Position numbers and translations under genes: made by a program. Positions 32,723 to 47,900 of a DNA stretch of 64,000 nucleotides are shown here, one piece after another. Every line of letters starts with the position of its first letter. Positions within the stretch are counted from its first letter, which is position 1. The notes beneath the pieces were generated by a model that saw nothing but the letters and a program-made list of their open reading frames with translations, was not told the origin of the DNA and did not search any database. The stretch comes from Owenia fusiformis (taxonomy: Eukaryota > Annelida > Polychaeta > Sabellida > Oweniidae), in contig CAIIXF020000010.1 in assembly GCA_903813345.2 (NCBI GenBank), positions 15,244,181 to 15,308,180 on the forward strand, given 5' to 3'.

Positions 32723-35700
32723 TCAGCTCAATACAGAAGCATGATTTTCTCGAAGTTCTAACTGCTTTAAACGTATACTATTAGATGCCCCTCTTATTTT
32801 TTGAGCTTTAGTGGGCCTAATGCCTGATATTTGATCTAAGCCTTGTTGTCCTTCTTTATCCTTTTGCTTTGACTTGCCATTTCCTTGACTCCCAAGCTCT
32901 GGTCTCTGCACCACAGGGGCAGGGGCTGACACCACAGAGAGACCCAGAGAGGCAGCAGGCTGAGGGACAGCATTCTTAGCCAGTACACTAGGTAGATTGT
33001 AAGGTGGCTGGGAGGGTTCAACACTGAGCTGAGGGTAAGAGTCACTTTGGCCTGCTAATCGTGTACTGTATTTGATTGCTGAAACATGTATGAGACTCTG
33101 TAATTCATAGCTCATCAGTGAATAGACACAATATTAACATGATAATATGTCACCACGTGCCATTAAAAAATGTGTAACCATTTGTCACGGATGTTGAGGT
33201 CATGCTGACACTGAATGTGAGGTACCAAAAAAAGTGACGGCTATAGGCCCTTATAACAATATGTCACTCACTACTCTTTGGTGGTGACGTAAAAATATAT
33301 CTTAATTCTAATAGAATTGTCCACTTTTTAATCACATAATACTGTAATACTGAGTCAGAATGGATTTGATGTTGACAGTTTGAAAAATTCTTATAACATA
33401 GCACAGAAGATAATACATTAACACAAGTAGCATATATATATCTACACACCTGGATCTCTAGACCTGTGTGAAGATGTTGCAGACAGAGTACGCACTCTAT
33501 TGGAGCCCGCGGAACCCTCTGTCCGCCACTCCAAGCCCCGCCCTAGCCTAGTACGCTCAAGCTCACTCTCCACTGCTGATGCAAACTGTTTGTATTCATT
33601 CTCAGATAATACTTGAGTAGAGCCCCCTCTTGCCATGTTAACATACTTCCTCGAGTTTGTCTGCTTGATTTTCTGAAATTGTAAGATTTTTAAGAAATGT
33701 TCATTTGATTTGATTTGCCCCCTCTTGCCATGTTAACAAACTCCCTTGAGTTTGTCTGCTTGATTTTCTGAAATTATAAGATTTTTAAGAAATGTTCATT
33801 TGATTTGATTTGCCCCCTCTTGCCATGTTAACAAACTTCCTTGAGTTTGTCTGCTTGATTTTCTGAAATTGTAAGATTTTTAAGAAATGTTCATTTGATT
33901 TGATTTACCCCCTCTTGCCATGTTAACAAACTTCCTTGAGTTTGTCTGCTTGATTCTCTGAAATTATAAGATTTTGAAGAAATGTTCATTTGATTTGATT
34001 TCCCCCCTCTTGCCATGTTAACAAACTTCCTTGAGTTTGTCTGCTTGATTTTCTGAAATTGTAAGATTTTTAAGAAATGTTCATTTAATTTGATTTGATT
34101 TGACATTACTGAATTTCACACATGAATGAAATCCAATACTTTAGCATGTGGTACTCTCAAGAATATAAATAAAGTTTGTTTGTTCTTGGCTGGTAACAAT
34201 ATGTGCCACTTTAAGCGACCAATGATGTCTTTAAAAAACCAACCTGTCCTGTTGAGGATCCAGCATTACTGGACCCTGCATAATTCGATGATTTCAAACT
34301 CTTTCCTGACGTCCACTGTACGGGATATTGTGAGGTAGGAGACTGTTGGTACTGGTTACTAGGCGCTTGTTGTGATGCATACATGTGGAGCCTCTGAGAG
34401 GGCTGCGTGTAGGACTGGAGTGCTGTGTTGAGGCCCTGGTTAGAGTAGGTGGAGGTCTGGAGTAACTGTGAATTGTCATGAATGTTCAACTGTGAGGTCT
34501 TCAAGGGAAGGTCAACATCCTGAAAAAATGAGTACATTTGTTGAAATATATTGTGGAATCTAACTTTTATGCTTCAAATACAAAAATATTTTGATTATAG
34601 TATAAGAAATTTAGGACTTAAGTTTCATGCTGATTACGGTTTCATAATAAAAGTTTGAGATCAGTACTGCCACATGTGACATAAGGCCTAAAACCAAAGG
34701 TATAATACTAAATGTTCACACACACTAGTTCTCTTAAAAAATGAGAAGCTTAACTTCCATATTGATTTTATATAGTACATGATGGGATATTCATTGTCTT
34801 TTTGCATGAAAAATTTACTTCCTAATTATTTTATGTTCTTCTGTCTTTAGTTTTCTCTCTAGCCTAATCAATATGAAAAGGACAAGCATCAGAGGAAGAT
34901 AATTAACTAATCCAAGCCAATAATAAATTCAGAGACATCTAACAATATAAATCCCCAACAAGTATAAGTAGAACAAGAAGCAGATAATCAAAACACGTGC
35001 AATTAAGTTTAACCATGTAAAAGCTGAAATGACAAGCATCATAAAATAACTTTTTTGTTCATATAGCAGTGTATATTATGAATATTTAATGTTAAAGTTG
35101 TTAAAAGTGTCGGGTGTCATATGCAAAATCTCAGAAATTGCAGACATAATTACCCACCAAAAATGTTTATTAGAGTGCAAATCAAAGATAGAATTACAAC
35201 AAAGTTATACAATACAATGCAATAGACTATACAATGCTGCATCATGTGAAGATGTTTTACAAACCTCATTGCCGTCAATGCGAGCATTCATTGACCCTAC
35301 AGTCTGTTCACGTCTCAATAATGGACCAGTATCTGGCCTTGACTGGTTTGAACCAGGTTCATTACCAGCAGCCTCACTGACCAAGGTCATCTCACGTGCT
35401 CTCAAACCACTCTGACTTTGCACATTTTGGATATCAGAATGAGGCTTCGGGGAGAGCTTCTCCAGCTCCTTATAAGGAGTGTATTTCTCAGTTTGCCTTT
35501 CGGAGTTCCTTCCTGCGGCTTGTTGTACAATACCAATCTTGTTAATTCTGTTTATTTCTCTCTCTGCAATGTTGATGTCTTTAGACTCAACAGCCTGGGC
35601 AATTAAATGTCTCTCTGCATTGATATGTGAGTTCTGTTCCTCAATATAGTTGTAATATTTGTTGGCAAGTTTACGACGAAAAGGCCTCTCATGACCAAAT

Positions 35701-38700
35701 ACGGTCAATGTCTCTATATAAGTGCTGGACTTTTTAGCATGAAGGTTTATGTGCTGCAATGTTAGACAAACAACGAACAATTAGACAGAAACAACACTCT
35801 ATGTGGCTGGACTCTGACCAGGCCCGTAGTCAGGGGGAGGGTTGCAGGGTTCGGGCCCCCCCCTGGCCAAAAATTCTTTCAAAATCATGCAGTTTTTGAC
35901 TATTTTGAGCACTTCTTAAGTGATTTTAGCCTAATTTTGGCCAAAATTGTCAAATGTGAACCCCCCCTGGAAATTTTTGAAAATTGAACCCCCCCTGGCA
36001 AATCCTGGCTACGGGCCTGCTGACAGTATCACAAACAACACCAGACTTTCGAATAAGATTTTGATGAAAGGAGGAATGAATTAAGAGATTGGCCTATCAA
36101 ATAAAACTGCACATTCTGTGTACTTAATGTGATACTGAGTCCTATAATGCCACTGGAATATAGTGTTAGACAAAACACATAATATCAAAAGGGTGTGTTA
36201 CACAATACAGTACATAAATACAATAATAAAAACAAATTACCGGTATGATAATTATAACTGTTAGCTAAAACGTTATTTTCAGGAGACAGAATGGTTTTGT
36301 TATGAAGTGGATTAAAATCTGAAGTACTGGTGCATTAAACACAATGTTGAAATAATAAAAATTCTAAATAATAGATATAAAAGGAACACTGTCTGGACAA
36401 TTGCATGTAATTCATAAATTAACCCTTTAGCACCTAGTATCATGCGATTTTTTGTTTTCTTGAAATTTGATGATCGATGTCAGTTTGTGTTTGTTGCATA
36501 TTCACAGGAAGAATCAATTAACGTCTTGAATCCCAGGAACCAGATAATTTTTCATTTTTGCCAGCTTTTGACATTTTACTACATACAAACAGACGATGTT
36601 CAATTCAGTAAAATTAGACAGTAGATATCATTTCTAGACATTTTAAAACAATTTTTGTGCAAATTGGATAAAAATTGTTCAAATAAGAGCAATTTTGGTG
36701 AAATATTTTGTGACGGATTATCTTGTCACTCTGGGTTTCAAGGTCATATCTGAGGTGACGAGATTACTCTGGGTAGTCAAGAGATTAATAGAACAAAACA
36801 AGCTTTATCACACACATGGTTGAAGTTACTTAGGCCATTGAGGGTTAACTTATCAAAAAGCAAAGTGCATAGTTTGGATCAAAAATCCAATTTCACAAAT
36901 TGTCAAATCAAAAGTGCACAGTGTTGATATTATCCACAAATGTGGGGTTGATTTTTCATATCACCACCACAACTACTTGTGTATTGAAATCTTGCAGTTG
37001 AAAAACATTGTCAAAAGTTGACACAAAGATGAATTAATTTTAATATTAATCTTAATAATCACTATTCAAGCCTATTTTCAACTTCAAGATTTCAATAAAC
37101 AGGTCTTTGTGGGGAAAATTTGAATGGTCAACACCACATTTGCGGGGGTAAGTGTATAAAGACAACAGATGTCAATTTTTCCCCCATGTCACGTTTCACT
37201 GAAAATACAAGAACACAAATGTGTACAAAATGTCCCCACCAAGTGGTGATCCCGTGAAATGGTTATCCTGAAAATGAGTAGACAAGACTTTACCAACACA
37301 ATTTGAGGACGGAAAATCCAAAGTGGCCACCTTAAAATTTACCCAGAATGCCAAAAATTTAGTCAGTTCTAGATTTTCATACTAAGAACCACCCCTGAAA
37401 ATTTGAAATTGATCCGTCACACAGTTAACCAGAAAACATGTAAACAAGACTTTACAGACAAGATTTCAGGATGGAAAATCCAAATGGCTGCCTTGACATT
37501 TACCCAGAATGTCAAAAAACTAATCTGTTTGTAGATTTTCATACTAAGAATCATCCCTGAAAATATGAAATTGATCTACCAAACGGTTCACCTGAAAACG
37601 GGTAGACAAGACTTTACAGACAAGATTTTAGGACAGAAAATCCAAAATGGCTGCCTTAACATTTACGCAGAATGCAAAAAAAGTAATCAGATGTAGATTT
37701 TCATACAAAGAATCATCCCTGAAAATTTGAAATTGATCTATCAAACCGTTCTCCTAAAAACGCGTAGACAAGACTTTACAGGCAAGATTTTAAGACGGAA
37801 AATCCAAAATGGCTGCCTTGACATTTACCCAGAATGCAAAAAAACTAATCAGTTCTAGATTTTCATACTAAGAATCATTCCTGAAAATTTGAAATTGATC
37901 TACAAAACGGTTCACCTGAAAACGAGTAGACAAGACTTTACAGACAAGATTTTAGGACGGAAAATCCAAAATGGCTGCCTTGACATTTACCCAGAATGCC
38001 AAAAAACTAATGAGATCTAAATTTTTATACTAAGAATCATCCCTGAAAATTTGAAATTGATCCACCAAACGGTTCACCTGAAAACGCGCAGACAAGACTT
38101 CACAGACAAGATTTTAGGACCGAAAAATCCAAAATGGCCGACAATAAAAAAGTCCTTATGAGTTTTTGCTGATTTCTTTTTACAAAATTATCACATATAA
38201 CTACTGTTAACAATAAAGTAGGCTTTTACAGCAAAGTACATCTGAAATTATTTATAAAGCTACTAAAAAGTTAAAGTATGAAAACTCAAAAACACCATTC
38301 AATATGATACAAAGTATTATCGCGCGCTAACTTTTCTTAAGACATTCAAAATGGCTGACATGACTGAGCTAGCAGGTCCAAAACCTAATCAGATCTAGAA
38401 TGAAGTGAGTTGAACAAGATGTTAAAGTTTTAAAAGCAACTGTGAAGCAGTTTTTCTTAAAGTTTGCAGACAAGGATTTTAGCATTTGACTTCAAAATGG
38501 CCGACAGGAAGTAGGTATCGAGTTAATTTTTTTTCATCCACATCTGTATGCACTCATAAGTTATCCCTGAAAATTTGAAGGTGATATCTGTAGCGGTTTT
38601 GGAGAAAACTGCCGGACGTACGGACAGACAGACGGACAGACGGACAGACAGACGGACGCGCCTAGGCCGACAATATGGCCCCACACTATGTGGTGGGGAC

Positions 38701-38953
38701 ATAAAAAACCAATTACAAGCTGAATATGTCTATTGCAACTCACCTGTCTATTGTTTGCAACCCCCATGGTGCCAGGAGTGCAGTGTAGTAACCTATATAC
38801 ATGCTCCACTATTCCCAGTCCGCGTACAAGATTGTCGCGTTGTAGCAAGGCACTGATTCTCTCTAGCTCATCCTCTTCTGCGATGTCAACTGGCTTCTGC
38901 GTATTAACTGGCTCCAGGTTTGCCAGATCATGTGGATGTCCCCATGGGTTACC
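32723..38953 (-). CDS. TTLL exons 13-17: C-terminal tail
   Basis: Exon 13 (38953-38744), exon 14 (35753-35265, 163 codons), exon 15 (34519-34244, Gln/Ser-rich), exon 16 (33672-33450) and exon 17 (33078-32723). The tail is low-complexity in places and has no recognised domain beyond a short helix with [20 protein letters not shown]. The exon 17 start was set at CAG|CA (33078) because only this acceptor joins exon 16 in frame. The stop is at 32723-32725. Confidence 0.85.
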
Positions 38954-41900
38954 CTAAAATAATATTTACTCAATGTAATATTCGAAGTTTTGAATGTTAC
39001 TATCTGTAGTAAAGATACACATGTACCTGTACATGATATTTCCTTAATCACCAATTTCTTCAAAAAGCATTTTTTATGATCAGCATGGGTTGTGTATGAT
39101 TTTATATATCAAATTTAAATAAAAAAAAATATTCATACAAAATTGCATTTCATTCGAAAACAATATTTCTTGAAATTCAGTCAATATTACAAAATTGCTC
39201 TTGCTAGACAGGTGACATTTTTAAGTACTTAAGTACACATACTTTCATAATAATTATGGAGGTACAGGCCTGTAGCCAGGGGGGGGGGGGGTTTGATGGG
39301 TTCGAGCACTTTTTGGCCATTTTTGGACCAAAAGTGTCAAAAGTGAATCCCCCTGGAATTTTCCAAAAAGTGAACCCCCTCTTGGCAAATTCTGGCTACG
39401 GGCCTGAGGTACTTATATAATTTTTTAAATAATATTTTGCTTCATAGTTGAACGTAAATGAAATGAACAAGCCCTAATGTGGATGCAAAAAAGTTGAGAG
39501 AGAATGTCCAAGCACTATAATGTAGGTGCAATTTAGGCTAAGGGAGAAATGAACAATAGTCTACAGTGTAGGTGCATGTAAGCTAATGGAAAATGTTCAA
39601 GCACTACAATGTGAGTGCAAGAAAGCGAAAGGAGAATGTTCATGCACTACAATGTGAGTGCAAGAAAGCTAAGGGAGAATGTTCATGCACTACAATGTGA
39701 GTGCAAGAAAGCTAAGGGAGAATGTTCATGCACTACAATGTGAGTGCAAGAAAGGTAAGGGAGAATGTTCATGCACTACAATGTGAGTGCAAGAAGGCTA
39801 AGGGAGAATGTTCATGCACTACAATGTGAGTGCAAGAAAGCTAAGGGAGAATGTTCATGCACTACAATGTGAGTGCAAGAAAGCTAAGGGAAAATTTTCA
39901 TGCACTACAATGTGAGTGCAAGAAAGCTAAGGGAGAATGTTCATGCACTACAATGTGAGCGCAAGACAGCTAAGGGAGAATGTTCATGCACTACAATGTG
40001 AGTGCAAGAAAGCTAAGGGAAAATTTTCATGCACTACAATGTGAGTGCAAGAAAGCTAAGGGAGAATGTTCATGCACTACAATGTGAGTGCAAGAATGCT
40101 AAGGGAGAATGTTTATGCAATACAATATAGGTGCAATTAGGCTAAATAGGAGAAATGAACAGTCTGCAGTGTATGTGCAAGTAAGCTAATCAGAAATGCA
40201 CAAGCTCTACAATATGGTTGCAAATAAGTTGAGAAAAATGTCCAAGGGCTACAATGTAGGTGCAATTAAGCTAATGATCATATGTACATGCACAGCTAAG
40301 GAAGAAATGTACAAGTACCACAATGTGGCTCCACTGTACAGTTGTGCCAAAAGCTTGGTGGCGAACTTCTGGTGAAATGATACGAGATGTGTGTCGCATG
40401 GTGGATAAAAACATTGGGGGAAGGTGCCATAAGCCTTCTGACTCTAGGAATGTCTGCTACAAACAAAACACAGTCTTAATTGTTAGATGTGCAAATGAAG
40501 TGACCACCTGTCCTGCTACAGTGCTCTCAGGCTATTTTCTGTTGGTTTTGTTATATACAGTATATCACTGTTATGCTTCATAAAAGTTTATTTTGATATT
40601 TTTCTTCTATTGCCTTCTATTGTTTTTTCCAAACATTTCTCACGTAATTCAGGTATAAATCATTTTTCAGTATACAAACATTTCTCACGTAATTCAGGTA
40701 TAAATCATTTTTCAGTATACACTGTACAATCATTTCTCACGCAATTCAGGTATAAATCATTCTTCAGTATACAATCATTTCTCACGCAATTCAGGTATAA
40801 ATCATTCTTCAGTATACAATCATTTCTCACGCAATTCAGGTATAAATCATTATTCAGTATACAATAGAAGCAAAACTAGTTTATGAACTGAGAGACTTGT
40901 AGCAAGCGGTAATGTTAGTAATTTTCTGAAATTATGGATTAGCAAATACTCAGGGGCCGATTTTTGAAACAGTTAACCAAAAACAGACCCCTGATCTGAT
41001 TAATACATGTACGTGTATGACAAGAAATATGATAAAAAAATATGTAATGTGAATGATATATATATATATTGTCTAATTTAAGTGATAATAATTGTAAATG
41101 GGTTTAATTGCTTATTGTTTTACCTGTCATACAATTACATGTACAATCTAAGCTACAGCAAATGTAAATTATACATGTAATAAAAGCAGCAGTTCAATCA
41201 TATGTATTATGTTATGTTTAGTGAATCAATTATTGTGAACAAAGTGTATAGAAAACAATAATGACTCAAGCAATATTCAAGGTAATATCTCATTATAAAA
41301 TAATTCTAAAATCACACAAGGCAATTAGAATTACTATGCTACATGTGTGTTAAAAAGAAATATGCGATTTAAAATCTGAGTTAAGGTTTTAAAAAGCAAT
41401 TACAACGCTACCTCAAACCCATAGTTGCAAACTATGGTTAATGAGACAATTAATGTCAATGGGAATTTCACTGTGTTTTATAGATAGGTGTGTGGTAGCG
41501 AGCTAATTAGTGTACTAAATCTAATGACACACAAGATCTAAATGGCTACAGAATTGTTTTGTGTTCCATTCAAAGTCTATGAATAACTATTACAAAAAGT
41601 GCTGACCTCTGATGCTTTCATAGTAGGTTTTTTAGATGGAGAAGTTTTTTTGACGCGATTACGACGCCTGGTTCCAGGACTCTCAGGCCTGACATCTTTC
41701 TTCTTCTTCAACATTGATTCCAGCTTCTCTTTCTTACGTAGAATCTCCTCACGTTGTTGCCTAGCAACAGAGAAACAACAAAGATATCAATAAAAATAAG
41801 TAATGATTTTACATATAATTCAAATGTAGACATGATGCCAACTAAATAAAATCTATCCTGTAATTCTGATAATTGGATTGACATGAAGATGAGTTCATGA

Positions 41901-44900
41901 ATTGCTTACTTGCCAAACAATCTTTCTTTTTAAATATCTTTTTTTCATAAAATAGAAAATGTGTAGCTAATTATGGAATGACTTGTATGTACATGACATC
42001 TGCATATATTGCTGATTCAACATAATAAGAGGCCCTACCTTGCGGCTTCAGAGCGAGCCTTATAAGCTGCAGTCTCCTGATAGAGGGAGCCACTATGGCT
42101 GAAATATTTATCATACTTCTCATAGCCCTCACTGGGATAAGCTCGCCTGTAATTGCCCATGTGTTTGTCCTCGTACTTTGTCTGGGCCTCCCAGAACTGC
42201 TTCTGTATCTGATCAAGGTCCTCTCTGGAAATGACGAGAAAAAATAATAAATGGTTAACTATAGATCAGCTATACATGATGCTGAAAGGTGCGTTACCTA
42301 AGTTTTTGCTTACAGCATCTTTTATTAAATATTATGCTACATGTGATAGGTGGTCACAAGTTGAAAAGTCTTTGCTTCGATAAAAAGATGTCACTCATCA
42401 AAAGTAACATATTCCCACTCAAAATGGCCTTTCAAAAAATTAGTTACCCATCAAAAGGGGATCATGATCCCTGGTGGATATCATAATATAAACCTTAGGA
42501 CTCTAATAAAGCACTATATTTATTACATTTTCTTTATTGAGATAAGCCTTCATGTCATTGCAAACATAAAGACAAGACATTAACATGACAAAATGTCACC
42601 ACCTAAAGGTCAATTTGAAGCAAGTTGAAAACAGACCTTTTTGACCTTTTTTGACCTTGAGAAGGTCATTAAAGGTGAAATGTCAAATCTAGAGTCAGAT
42701 TTGAATTTCTGAGAACATGTAGATGATTTTGAAAAAAAAAATTAGTCAATTTGAAGCAAGTTGAAAAAAGACCTTTTTGACCTTGAGAAGGTCATTGAAG
42801 GTAAAATGTCAAATCTAAAGTCATATTTGAATTTCTGAGAACATGTAGATGATTTTGAAAAAAAATTTAGTCAATTTGAAGCAAGATGAAAAAATACCTT
42901 TTTGACCTTTTTTGACATTGAGAAGGTCATTGAAGGTCAAATGTCAAATCTAAAGTCAGATTTGAATTTCTGAGAACATGTAGATGATTTTGAAAAAAAA
43001 ATTTAGTCAATTTGAAGCAAGTTGAAAAAAGACCTTTTTGACCTTTTTTGACTTTGAGAAGGTCATTGAAGGTCAAATGTCAAATCTTAAGTCAAATCTA
43101 AAGTCAGATTTGAATTTCTGAGAACACGTAGATGATTTTGAAAAAAAAATTTAGTCAATTTGAAGCAAGTTGAAAACAGACCTTTTTGACCTTTTTTGAC
43201 CTTGAGAAGGTCATTGAAGGTCAAATGTCAAATCTTAAGTCAAATCTTAAGTCAGATTTGAATTTCTGAGAACACGTAGATGATTTTGAAAAAAAAATTT
43301 AGTCAATTTGAAGCAAGTTGAAAACAGACCTTTTTGACCTTTTTTGACCTTGAGAAGGTCATTGAAGGTCAAATGTCAAATCTAAAGTCAGATTTGAAGG
43401 TCAAATGTCAAATCTAAAGTCAAATCTAAAGTCAGATTTGAATTTCTGAGAACATGTAGATGATTTTGAAAAAAATTTAGTCAATGTGAAGCAAGTTGAA
43501 AAAAGACCTTTTTGACCTTGAGAAGGTCATTGAAGGTCAAATGTCAAATCTAAAGTCAGATTTGAACTTCTGAGAACATGTAGATGATTTAGAAAAAAAT
43601 TGAAGTCAGTCTAAACAGTATTTGTAAAGTTATAGGAAGTTGTAAGAAATTGTTACAGACGCCGGACGCCGGACGCCAACCTCCAACCACCAACCACCAA
43701 CCGCCGTCACAAAAAAAACGGAGACCATAACAATAAGTCACCACTTTTGGTGGTGACATAATGATGTATGTTTCATTCATTTACATGCATGGCACCCAAC
43801 TTACTTTGTTTCTTTTTTGTGATTTTTCTGAAATAGCCTCTCTTTGATTTTTCGCCTTTCTTCTTCAATACACCTGCGTTTGTCTATTGCACCAAAGTTT
43901 GCAAGGTTCATGGTATCATATAACATGGCCTCTTTGATTTCTTTATCTAGTTTGGAGTCTGTGTGGAAGCTTGGGGAATGGTTCACCTGAAACATGAACA
44001 ATTTCTGCATTTCACAATTTGCAATTACATACAAATTAATTCAATTATAGGCTGTTGCAATGACATAATTGATGTACACAGATAAAAGGAGGAAAATTAA
44101 AAAATGTAGTTCTATGAATTCAATATTATAATCCTTTATGAGTGACTTTAACCTCTTGAATACCCAGAGTGACGGATATATCCGTCACAAATGAAATAAG
44201 ACTGGTGCCCAGAGGGACGAGAAAATCCGTCACAAAATTTTTCACAAAAATTGCTCTCATTTGAACAATTTTCATCCAATTTACACAAAAATTGTTTTAA
44301 AACGTGAAGAAATGATCTCTGCCGTCCACTTTTACTAAGCTGAGCATCTAAAGTTGTATAGGTATGTAATAAAATGTCAAAAGGTGGCAAAAAATGAAAA
44401 ATTCTCTGGTTTCATGCCAATTTTAGAGCCTGGGATTCAAGAGGTTAAGGAGACGCCAAAAAATTGAACATTATGTAGCTTATAGCATTTTATTCCCTCC
44501 AGTGTTGATGTAGAGAAGCTTATGGACTTCTAAACAGAAGACATACTATACACAGGATATGTATTTGACTGTAATTTTTGAATCACCTGTAAACTCACTA
44601 CACTAGAGATGTCAAACAATCAATTTGAAAAAACATTTTGTCCTATCAATAACCTACCTCTATAAGATATGGCTTCAACTTCTTGTCAAACATAATGTCA
44701 AAACCTAGAATCTCAAAACACGCACTTCCTTTCACATGGTTAGGGAAACACGTCCTGTAGTTGTGCTTGAGCACAGGGTGAGCAGAAATCAGTGTCTTTA
44801 TTATGACATCGTCAATATCATTCCAAATCTTGTCCACGTCATATCCCTTATCCTTGAACCACTTGTTGACAGTGGAGATTCGCCTTAAACACAATTATGA

Positions 44901-47900
44901 AATTGTTAGTTGAAAATATGTTTCTGACGCTTGCTTTATTTCTAAGCAGGTCCAAAATTTATCAGTTGATCTCCAAACTTTAAATCAATCCAAGCTGTTT
45001 CATGAATTTATAAAATTAAGAAAAAAATCAATTATTAATTTTTTATTTGTTCAATAAAGTGATTCAGTCAAAAATTATATATCAAATGACAGCTCCCCAT
45101 AAAAGGAGTTACCCCTACCATGAGAAAGCATAAGAGATACTAACCTTTTGCTTCCAGCCTCATCATCTCGAACAAAGTCAGTGCTGTGTTTGTTTATAGC
45201 ATAGTTGGTCAGGTGCATGTACACATTATCCTTGAAAACAGAAAACAGATGTAAACATTATCCCATAACTGTAAAACATACAAGGACACATTATCATAAA
45301 CACAATACACACAATTACACAATATGAAATTACATAACATTCAGTAAATACACAAGACAGTACATGGTACATTACCAGAAACACATTACACAAAATTACA
45401 AATGACATTATCCTGTATTCGAACATGATTGTATTCACGCCTTCTATAAACTGTGAACAAAGTCAGTGCTTCAGCTGGGTTATATTCGAGATCAATGCCC
45501 CAGCTCTGTACTAGTGTTTCGTTCAGTGCACTCAATGGTCAGTTCAGGCGGTTCCGTTCTTTTCGCAAAATTTAATTTTCATATGGATGTCCGCAGTGAT
45601 TTTTTTGTTTTCTCGGCAATATAGAATTAATTTCAATAATTATCAATGAAGTAGATATGCGTGAAACCAATAAAATAGGCCGAAATGTCAATAAAAAAGT
45701 TGGGGTCAGGAGGTAAGTAAACAAATTGGAACAGCCAAACGCTCAACCGGAAGTAGAAATGAAAAAAGTGGAAATTAGCATCGAAATTGACGATTTTGCA
45801 ATATTCTGGTGAGTTTTCATGTTTGAATCGTAATTTAGACCTCAGAGCAGGGCTACTAGTTTTGAATACACCCCTTAGGTCTAGGCACAAAAGCTTTCGA
45901 ACCCCTCACTCCCTTCAGTCGTTCGGGATACAGAAAACGTTTGTGCCAAGACCTGCGGGGTGTATTCGAAACTAGTAGCCCTGCTTTTCAGTCTATATTT
46001 CTTAATTCATGTAAACACAAATCATTCTGTAAACACATGCAAAGACTAATGCAAAAGCTACACCTTTACAAGTTCTTTATGTGATTTTTTGTCTTCAAAT
46101 GTTGGCCTAAATGCTTACAATCTAATAAATCTATATGTATAAGGCAAATCAATGAAGATGAAATGGAAATGAAAATATTCACAGAAGAAAAATACAAGAG
46201 ATATTTTTTCACAGGAGATGAGATATGCTAGAATCAATGGCAATGTTCCATAGATAAAAGTATCATCTCATTCACAAATATCCAAAGAAAATTTTACAGT
46301 TAAATTCGATTGCATTAATCTGTAATGAAGGCTACACCATTAACAATGTAATTATAGTAAAATTAATTGATTTTGCCCCTGATTATATTGACAATTTGAC
46401 AGGTAGCTGCCCTGGACATGATTATTAGATTGCTTTAAGACACAATCAGATTAAGCTAGCAACCATTCCAAAAAATTCAATTTTAGAATGTTAAGTGATC
46501 ATATTCCTTGTTATTAATATTTTCTAAAAAATTCCCAAATGCTGACATCAAACACAGACACGCAGTCATAAAAAATGGAGGCTGTAACAATATACATGAA
46601 CCACTTCTGGGTGGTGACATAATAATTGATTTGATGAACCTTACTAATGGGTCATCTATTCAGGGCAAAAATTGATTCAATAATAGCTTTTATTTTGTTT
46701 TGTACAGCATTAATTAAGGGTTGTATTGTGCTAGACATTTATGGATATTTCGTGATAATATTCCCAGCGTCTCAAATAAAATGCTGTGTAGCAGGATACA
46801 AAGTTGACCATTCCAGTGTACAGATTTACTATTGTTATGGGACTTATAAAACATTGATACATAGAGAATATCGTTAATAATTCAAATAAAAATAAAAACA
46901 ATATTTTTTCAATAACAACATATTATATCTAGGCACAAACATCAATAATGAATAGTGATAATGAAGGTGACTTTTCACCAGGAATTTTACATGGCCTTGA
47001 CAAAGCCACATACAAGATTGGTGAAAAATGTTGAAATTGTTTATTCTAATAGTAAGCTGACACATTCAAAATAAGCTGTATAAAACACACATACAAACTC
47101 TATGCCATTAGTAATATACCCAGATGTGTACCTCTTTATAACATACTCTCTATACGTGTATCTTTGGTATGCAAAGAAGGGAGGAGGTATTTTTGGCATC
47201 TGGTACTTGTACATGGTACTACATGTAATATATTCAAGAAAGAAATGTTTAGGATTTAATATCTACTTACTGTATTGTGACTAGTCGGATCTGAGTATTT
47301 CACTGTTGCAAATCTTGCCAGGCCATCTTTAAATACAAATATCCTGAGAGGGTCACATGATGTTACCAGGGCATACACACGCAGATCAAACTTGAACTGG
47401 TCAATTAGAAATGGCTGAAAAATAAAATATTCAAGTAAAATTCCAGTTTATACAGCATTATCAACGTTAGAATGTTTGATCTGGGATACTCTGCAGAAGT
47501 GACATTTTAGCAGGATGTCTTCATAACAAGAACATGCAAGGAAAAAATTTCAATCAATATTGTATCACAAAAACACAAACATTCAGACACTTTTACATTG
47601 TTAAAATTGTTACAGTATACTCTAGAGCCAGAATATGTCATGCCAAGATTCCTGAACAGAAGCCATTATTTTATGAACAATCAAGTGCTATGAATAATTG
47701 ACAAAACACACAGATTTACAACAACTACATTTACACCCTACATATCCTTTAATGAAAAATGTCAGGCAAGCAGCCTTTATGCTTTATAAAAAACAATAAC
47801 TTGGAGGCTAAATTGTTTCCAATAGCACAATCACCTTGGATTGTGCTGTGTAATTTCACTGAATTCAATACAGTCATCAAATAATCATAATATCCTTTGT

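Noticed and set aside
33066-33115. Alternative start of TTLL exon 17 at an upstream CAG (33086-33088)
   Set aside because: It does not join exon 16 in phase 1. The acceptor leading to 33078 does.
39590-40110. CRISPR-like array
   Set aside because: The 43-bp units are direct repeats with no unique spacers, inside an animal intron; there are no cas genes.
40323-40583. 86-codon frame in TTLL intron 12
   Set aside because: No splice signals, no family features and flanked by minisatellites. Treated as chance.
40610-40867. Repetitive 85-codon frame ([12 protein letters not shown] repeats)
   Set aside because: Translation of the 44-bp minisatellite, not a gene.
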